A DNA stretch of 12,208 bases from an uncultured Pseudorhodobacter sp. (GTDB lineage Bacteria; Pseudomonadota; Alphaproteobacteria; Rhodobacterales; Rhodobacteraceae): assembly GCA_937910975.1 (NCBI GenBank), contig CALEMZ010000326.1:1-12208 (forward strand), in the 5' to 3' direction. Shown here in pieces: positions 8,490 to 12,208 of this stretch (positions are counted from its first letter, which is position 1; the number at the start of each line of letters is the position of its first letter). The notes beneath the pieces are model-generated. The model searched no databases and was not told the origin of the DNA. It worked only from the letters and a program-made list of their open reading frames with translations. Both the position numbers and the translations under genes were made by a program.

Positions 8490-9211
8490 TGTTGATGCCC
8501 CTCAAAGCACTGTCAGCACTGCTGTGCTACCCGACGCCCGAACTCAAAGCCGCTACGGATGAAATCCGCGCGGCCCTTGGGGCGGGTGGCCTGCTGAGTG
8601 CGCAAAGCCGCAGCGCCATGGAACCGCTACTGGTGGAGATCGAAACGGCCGATGTCTACGACCTGCAAGAACGGTTCGTGGCGCTTTTTGACCGCTCGCG
8701 CACCCTTTCGCTTAACCTGTTTGAGCATGTTCACGGCGAAAGCCGTGACCGGGGCGGCGCGATGGTTGATCTGGTTGAAACCTACCGCAATGCGGGGTTT
8801 GACCCCGCAACCAGCGAATTGCCGGACCATCTGCCGGTATTGCTGGAGTTTTTGGCGCAGCGCCCCTTGGGCGAGGCCATGGACACACTGGAGGATGCCG
8901 CGCATATATTCGAAGCACTGCGCGTGCGGCTGGGACGGCGCGAAAGCGCTTATGGCGCGGTATTCGCAGCCCTTGTGCAACTTGCAGGGCAGGCCGAAAG
9001 CTCCGAAACCCTAAGCGCCATGTTGGCCGCGCCCGATGACGATCCCGACGATCTGGCAGCCCTTGATGCGGTCTGGGAGGAAACCGAAGTCACCTTCGGC
9101 CCCGACCCTAACGCAGGCTGCCCGCAGGTGCGCGACATGCTCGCCACCATGGACACCCCCCGCAATCCGCCGCCGGCCCGCCCGGCTATGCCCGCAACCG
9201 CCGCTGAATGA
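8489..9211 (+). CDS. narJ: Nitrate reductase assembly chaperone NarJ
   Basis: Cytoplasmic chaperone of the TorD/NarJ family, 240 residues, that binds the NarG N-terminus and is needed for cofactor insertion and membrane attachment; it is not part of the final enzyme. Recognisable family blocks are the N-terminal LKALSALLCYPTPEL, YDLQERFVALFDRSR at residues 57-71, the highly conserved SLNLFEHVHGESRDRG at 74-89, and ELPDHLPVLLEFLA at 110-123. The tail after residue about 222 is rich in proline and alanine and probably disordered. The ATG shares one base with the narH TAA (TAATG), and GGAGG at 8477-8481 sits seven bases upstream, which favours this ATG over the one at 8495. Its end overlaps an ATG that could serve narI. 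Confidence 0.96.
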   Translation: MLMPLKALSALLCYPTPELKAATDEIRAALGAGGLLSAQSRSAMEPLLVEIETADVYDLQERFVALFDRSRTLSLNLFEHVHGESRDRGGAMVDLVETYRNAGFDPATSELPDHLPVLLEFLAQRPLGEAMDTLEDAAHIFEALRVRLGRRESAYGAVFAALVQLAGQAESSETLSAMLAAPDDDPDDLAALDAVWEETEVTFGPDPNAGCPQVRDMLATMDTPRNPPPARPAMPATAAE

Positions 9212-9212
9212 C

Positions 9213-9217
9213 GGAGG
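9213..9217 (+). promoter_or_regulatory. Ribosome binding site deciding the narI start
   Basis: A consensus GGAGG follows the narJ stop. In-frame ATGs at 9208, 9220 and 9223 are candidates for narI. The site is downstream of 9208 and only two bases before 9220, but five bases before 9223, which therefore fits best and gives the N-terminus MHDFFFGTYPYIA, like E. coli NarI. Start at 9220 cannot be excluded. Confidence 0.6.
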
Positions 9218-9222
9218 CCATG

Positions 9223-9942
9223 ATGCACGACTTCTTTTTCGGAACATATCCCTACATCGCCCTAACGGTGCTGATTTTGGGCTCAGTCGCCCGCTACGAG
9301 CGCGACCCTTTCACCTGGAAATCCAGCTCCAGCCAGCTTTTGCGCCGCAAGCAACTGGTGCTTGGCTCGGTGCTGTTTCATGTTGGTGTACTGGTGATCT
9401 TCTTTGGTCACCTCATCGGTCTACTGACCCCGATCGCGATTTTCGACGCGTTGGGGATCAGCCACAGCGCCAAGCAAATAATGGCCATTGTCGCGGGCGG
9501 GGTCGCGGGCGTGATGGCGCTGGCGGGCGGTGGCATCTTGATGCATCGCCGCTTGAGCGACCCGCGCATCCGCGCCACATCGAGCTTTGGTGATATCGCC
9601 ATCCTTTGGTTGTTGTTGGCACAATTGGTGCTGGGGCTGGCCACGATATTCGTGTCGCTTGGCCATCTGGACGGTTACGAGATGGTACGGTTCATGGCTT
9701 GGGCTCAGGGCATTTTCACCCTGCAAGCGGGTGCTGCCGACCATATTATCGGCGTGCATTGGTTGTTCAAGCTGCACCTGTTCCTCGGGCTGACCATCTT
9801 TTTGGTGTTTCCGTTCACAAGGCTGGTTCACATGCTGTCCGCGCCGCTGCGTTATCTGACGCGGCCAGGCTTTCAGATCGTGCGCTCACGCCGCAAAACC
9901 GCGCTGCCCAAGCGCGACAACAAAATCAACCCGGCGGAGTGA
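9223..9942 (+). CDS. narI: Respiratory nitrate reductase gamma subunit NarI (cytochrome b)
   Basis: Membrane anchor of 239 residues that oxidises quinol at the periplasmic side and passes electrons through two b-type hemes to NarH. Five hydrophobic segments are evident. The four heme-ligating histidines are conserved in sequence and spacing: H53 and H63 (LFHVG, FFGHLIG) and H185 and H203 (KLHLFLG, RLVHMLS), matching E. coli H56, H66, H187 and H205. Other family blocks are FFFGTYPYIA at the start, FTWKSSSSQLL, and FPFTRLVHMLSAPLRYLTR near the end. The basic C-terminal tail (SRRKTALPKRDNK) is somewhat longer than that of E. coli NarI (225 residues) and should be cytoplasmic. A longer form from ATG 9208, overlapping the narJ stop, would add five residues. 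The next gene begins five bases after the stop. Confidence 0.97.
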   Translation: MHDFFFGTYPYIALTVLILGSVARYERDPFTWKSSSSQLLRRKQLVLGSVLFHVGVLVIFFGHLIGLLTPIAIFDALGISHSAKQIMAIVAGGVAGVMALAGGGILMHRRLSDPRIRATSSFGDIAILWLLLAQLVLGLATIFVSLGHLDGYEMVRFMAWAQGIFTLQAGAADHIIGVHWLFKLHLFLGLTIFLVFPFTRLVHMLSAPLRYLTRPGFQIVRSRRKTALPKRDNKINPAE

Positions 9943-9947
9943 ACGTA

Positions 9948-10748
9948 ATGAACAAACCTTTGTTCCCCGAAGTTGGCGTCAATGGCGAAACAATCTCTGC
10001 CGCGGATATCGCGGCAGAGGCACAAAACCACGATGCACCCAAAGGCAAGCCGGGGCTGGCATGGCGTAAGGCCGCCAAGGCGCTGGTAATCCGCAAGCTG
10101 CTGCTGCAGGAGGCCTTGCACCTCGGCATCTCCGCCACACCGCGCGAAACCGCCCCCGGGCGCACCGAAACCGGCGATGAGGCGGTGATCCGGGCGGTGC
10201 TGGAGCAAGCACTTGAGATCAAGGCCCCAGACGAGGCGGTATTGCGCGCAGCCTATGACGCAAACCCCACGCGCTTCACCTCACCCACGCTTTACGAGGC
10301 TGCGCATATTCTGTTTCTGGCCGATCCCGTCGATCTGGTGGCCCGCACTAAGGCGATGGAAAAGGCCACCGCAGCACTTGGCATCTTGGCAAACCACCCC
10401 GAGCGGTTCGCCCAATTGGCTCGCAGCGAAAGCGACTGCCCATCGCGCGATAATGGCGGCCATCTAGGCCAGATCACCACTGGCGACACGGTACCGGAGT
10501 TTGAGGCCGCACTGGATGCGCTGGAGATCGGGCAGATTGCCCGCGCGCCAGTGCCAAGCCGTTACGGTGTGCATGTGGTACGGCTGGATGCCAAGGCCAG
10601 CGGCGCGGTGTTACCCTATACCGCCGTCAGGACGCGCATCTGCGAAGCGTTTGAGAAAGCCGCTTGGGCAAGGGCCGCGAATGATTACGTCGAGGCGCTG
10701 TTGTCGCGCGCCGATGTACGTGGCCTTGACCTCAGAGCTGTGGCGTAG
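9948..10748 (+). CDS. Parvulin-type peptidylprolyl cis-trans isomerase (PpiC/NifM-like)
   Basis: A 266-residue protein with an N-terminal helical part (residues about 1-100) and a rotamase domain at about 113-213, the layout of NifM-like and PpiC proteins. It should catalyse prolyl cis-trans isomerisation to help a client fold. Parvulin active-site positions are present: H120 (EAAHILF), C164 (SDCPS), the GGHLGQ turn at 170-175, VPEFEAALDAL at 182-192, and H209 in RYGVHVVRL. No signal peptide or membrane segment is seen, so it is probably cytoplasmic, on the same side as NarGH. The reading frame is open far upstream inside narI, but ATG 9948 with GGAG at 9936-9939 is the sensible start, five bases after narI. 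P. aeruginosa also has a PpiC-type gene directly after narGHJI, so a role in nitrate reductase maturation is likely but inferred. Confidence 0.92.
   Translation: MNKPLFPEVGVNGETISAADIAAEAQNHDAPKGKPGLAWRKAAKALVIRKLLLQEALHLGISATPRETAPGRTETGDEAVIRAVLEQALEIKAPDEAVLRAAYDANPTRFTSPTLYEAAHILFLADPVDLVARTKAMEKATAALGILANHPERFAQLARSESDCPSRDNGGHLGQITTGDTVPEFEAALDALEIGQIARAPVPSRYGVHVVRLDAKASGAVLPYTAVRTRICEAFEKAAWARAANDYVEALLSRADVRGLDLRAVA
9995..10019 (+). repeat. Perfect 10-bp inverted repeat at the 5' end of the PPIase gene
   Basis: CTCTGCCGCG (9995-10004) and CGCGGCAGAG (10010-10019) flank a GATAT loop and form a perfect, very GC-rich stem 47 bases after the PPIase start codon. It lies in codons for the variable segment SAADIAAEAQ, so strong protein-level constraint is not obvious. 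It could affect ribosome progress or mRNA decay at the narI/PPIase boundary; chance plus codon bias remains possible. Confidence 0.5.
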
Positions 10749-10768
10749 CCGGGAAAGGTGGCGGGGAA

Positions 10769-11353
10769 ATGCCATATCGCAGGGCTGGAGGTATTCGGGG
10801 TGCTGGCTTTGGCCCGGTTGATCCGGGCCAAATTACCGACCCGCTCGAAGTGATCTTGCAGACCCATCACTGGCAACGCGCGATCTGCGTCGAGATCGAA
10901 CGGCTGGTGCAGGCCCCAGCCCTGACACAGGCGGATTGTCAGCCGGTTCTTGAGTTTCTGACCACCGCATTTACTGACCATATTGCCGATGAGGAAGAGG
11001 ATCTGTTTCCTCTGATGCGCAAAAGATGCCCGCCGCAGGATGAGATCGAAAGCACACTCGACGCTGTTCGACTGGATCATAGGGTATCGCGCGGCTTTCT
11101 CCCAACGATCGTGAAAGCGCTAGAGCGGGTGCAAGAGGTTAACGCCTCTTTCACACGGCTCGAAAAGCAACTTCTGAGCCAATTCGTAGTGCATGAACGC
11201 CGCCATCTGATCTTGGTGAATGCAATCGTTCTGCCATTGGCGCGGGTACGGCTGTCAGAGGCCGACAAGCGCAAAATACATGCACACATGTGTGCCCGGC
11301 GCGGACTTGCGGGAGGGACCGCAGGAGGTGGTCCAGTGCGAGGAATGCCATGA
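10769..11353 (+). CDS. Hemerythrin-like (HHE domain) di-iron protein
   Basis: A 194-residue, probably cytoplasmic four-helix protein. Histidines and acids are spaced as in hemerythrin/HHE proteins: H33/H34 (QTHHWQRA), H71-x3-E75 (HIADEEEDLFPLM), H104 (LDHRVS) and H142-x3-H146 (VHERRHL). This predicts a non-heme di-iron site. Members bind oxygen or NO, sense them, or repair iron centres after nitrosative stress (RIC/YtfE). A protective or sensing role beside nitrate reductase is inferred; it is not clearly YtfE, since the usual N-terminal ScdA region is absent. ATG 10769 has AGGTGG at 10756-10761; the first 27 residues are glycine-rich and cover a perfect inverted repeat, so a later start such as GTG 10850 (before ILQTHHW) is possible. 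The C-terminal end (GLAGGTAGGGPVRG) is low complexity. The stop overlaps the moeA ATG. Confidence 0.82.
   Translation: MPYRRAGGIRGAGFGPVDPGQITDPLEVILQTHHWQRAICVEIERLVQAPALTQADCQPVLEFLTTAFTDHIADEEEDLFPLMRKRCPPQDEIESTLDAVRLDHRVSRGFLPTIVKALERVQEVNASFTRLEKQLLSQFVVHERRHLILVNAIVLPLARVRLSEADKRKIHAHMCARRGLAGGTAGGGPVRGMP
10808..10832 (+). repeat. Perfect 10-bp inverted repeat at the 5' end of the hemerythrin gene
   Basis: TTTGGCCCGG (10808-10817) and CCGGGCCAAA (10823-10832) flank a TTGAT loop. It falls within the first 22 codons of the annotated hemerythrin gene and upstream of the alternative GTG start at 10850. No T-run follows. If translation starts at 10850 this would be an intergenic hairpin like those before narK2 and narG. 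Confidence 0.55.
11282..11295 (+). repeat. 14-bp perfect palindrome 55 bp before moeA
   Basis: GCACACATGTGTGC reads the same on both strands with no spacer. It lies in the 3' part of the hemerythrin gene (codons for AHMCA). A dyad of this kind could bind a dimeric regulator controlling moeA, but no promoter elements are recognisable nearby and the coding role may be the full explanation. Confidence 0.35.
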
Positions 11354-12208
11354 TGACTGTGCTGGAGAAAGACCCATTGATTGCGACCTGTGGCTGTGAA
11401 GAGTTGCCGGATGCAGGCAAGTTGCCGTCGCTCGACACAGCGTTGCAACGCGGCCTCGCGCTTGTGCGGCCTGTCACGCGCATCGAGACTCTGGGATTGG
11501 GTGAGGCCGCCGGTCGGGTTCTGGCCCGCCCGGTCGCGGCTGTGGCAGCCATGCCGCCATTCGATAATTCAGGAATGGATGGCTATGCGATCCGCCTTTC
11601 CGATCTTGTGGGCGAAGGGCCTTGGAACCTGCCTGTGATCGGCCGGATCGCTGCAGGCGACGCGCCGCATGGCACCATTGCGGGCTTTGGCGCCATGCAG
11701 ATATTCACCGGAGCCATGGTCCCCGATGCGTTTGACGCCGTCGTGATGCAAGAAGCGGTGCGCCGGACATCAAGCGGGATTGAGTTTGTAGCGCGACATT
11801 CGCCGGGCCAGAACATACGTCGCAAAGGCGAAGACCAGGGCGCGGGGTCCGAGGTTGTCGGCCCTCATCGCAAGCTGGGCGCGCGCGAAATCGCGGCGGC
11901 TGCCGGTGCAGGTGTGGCCTTAGTTGCAGTGTTTCGAAAAGTCCGGGTCGCTTTGGTTGTTACGGGGGCTGAGCTGCGGTCTGGCGGAATGCCGGACAAT
12001 GGGGCGACGATCCCCGACATCAACACGCCCATGCTGACAGCCTGTCTGACCGCGCCAATGGTGGATATTTGCGCCACCCTCATTGCGCCGGACGACTGCG
12101 CACAATTGAGCCAAACCCTGCGCCACCTTGCGCCAGAGGTGGATTTGATCGTGACGACAGGCGGCGTTTCGGTTGGCGAGGAAGATCATGTTCATCACGC
12201 TGTCCGCA
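11350..12208 (+). CDS. moeA: Molybdopterin molybdenumtransferase MoeA, 3' truncated
   Basis: MoeA inserts molybdate into adenylylated molybdopterin, giving the Mo cofactor precursor needed by NarG. The frame is open to the window edge, giving 286 codons of an expected roughly 400-430. Clear family blocks are PPFDNSGMDGYA at residues 69-80, IFTGAMVPD at 118-126 followed by VVMQEAV, RRKGEDQ at 157-163, and TTGGVSVGEEDH at 269-280. The usual TGDEL block reads TGAEL (205-209), keeping the acid equivalent to E. coli E188 but losing the preceding Asp. An N-terminal extension with CGC at 14-16 precedes the family core. Tandem in-frame ATGs at 11350 and 11353 are both served by GAGGA at 11340-11344; the first overlaps the hemerythrin stop. 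It is probably a nar-linked MoeA copy; whether the genome has another cannot be seen. Confidence 0.94.
   Translation, partial: MMTVLEKDPLIATCGCEELPDAGKLPSLDTALQRGLALVRPVTRIETLGLGEAAGRVLARPVAAVAAMPPFDNSGMDGYAIRLSDLVGEGPWNLPVIGRIAAGDAPHGTIAGFGAMQIFTGAMVPDAFDAVVMQEAVRRTSSGIEFVARHSPGQNIRRKGEDQGAGSEVVGPHRKLGAREIAAAAGAGVALVAVFRKVRVALVVTGAELRSGGMPDNGATIPDINTPMLTACLTAPMVDICATLIAPDDCAQLSQTLRHLAPEVDLIVTTGGVSVGEEDHVHHAVR

Noticed and set aside
8731..8748. TCACGGC-GAAA-GCCGTGA hairpin in narJ
   Set aside because: The codons encode the invariant HGESRDR block of NarJ, so protein conservation and GC-rich codon choice explain it well enough.
9606..9947. In-frame upstream extension of the PPIase gene into narI (up to 380 residues)
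   Set aside because: The extension overlaps the heme-binding end of narI in another frame and reads as non-native sequence; ATG 9948 has a ribosome site and a normal start for this family.
10818..10831. FNR-like sequence TTGATCCGGGCCAA
   Set aside because: It matches 8 of 10 defined positions of TTGAT-N4-ATCAA, but it lies inside the hemerythrin gene, the right half is imperfect, it forms the loop and arm of a hairpin, and no promoter is visible next to it.

Overview
The window is an almost complete respiratory nitrate reductase locus, with every gene on the + strand: narK1 (5' end cut off) - narK2 - narG - narH - narJ - narI - a parvulin-type peptidylprolyl isomerase gene - a hemerythrin-like gene - moeA (3' end cut off). 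High GC with strong third-position GC bias, a separate NarK1/NarK2 pair and the PPIase/hemerythrin/moeA tail suggest a denitrifying or nitrate-respiring alphaproteobacterium, most likely of the Rhodobacterales. That placement is inferred from style and gene order, not from a search.

Region by region: 1-1481 is the rest of a NarK1-type MFS transporter. 1482-1559 is a 78-nt spacer with a GCAA-tetraloop hairpin. 1560-3161 is a NarK2-type nitrate/nitrite transporter. 3162-3225 is a spacer with a strong GC hairpin. 3226-9942 is the narGHJI block, whose genes overlap or nearly touch (ATGA, TAATG and a TGA followed 11 nt later by the preferred narI ATG). 9948-10748 encodes a cytoplasmic parvulin PPIase. 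10769-11353 encodes a hemerythrin-like protein. 11350-12208 is the first 286 codons of moeA. No untranslated stretch exceeds 80 nt, and no tRNA, rRNA, CRISPR, insertion sequence, intrinsic terminator or convincing promoter is visible. The operon promoter must lie upstream of base 1.

Working model: NarK1 and NarK2 bring in nitrate and exchange it for nitrite. NarG (Mo-bisMGD, FS0), NarH (three [4Fe-4S] and one [3Fe-4S]) and NarI (two b hemes) oxidise quinol and reduce nitrate at the inner face of the membrane. NarJ is the assembly chaperone. The three downstream genes look like maturation and protection functions: a prolyl isomerase for folding, a di-iron protein that may sense or repair oxygen/NO damage, and MoeA for molybdenum insertion into the cofactor. 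The PPIase next to narGHJI has a known parallel in Pseudomonas aeruginosa (narK1K2GHJI followed by a PpiC-type gene and moaA1). The hemerythrin-like gene between PPIase and moeA is the least explained member.

The main unexplained structure is a set of perfect inverted repeats, none followed by a T-run, placed at the 5' boundaries of narK2, narG, the PPIase gene and the hemerythrin gene. They could be mRNA processing or stability elements that divide the transcript into segments.
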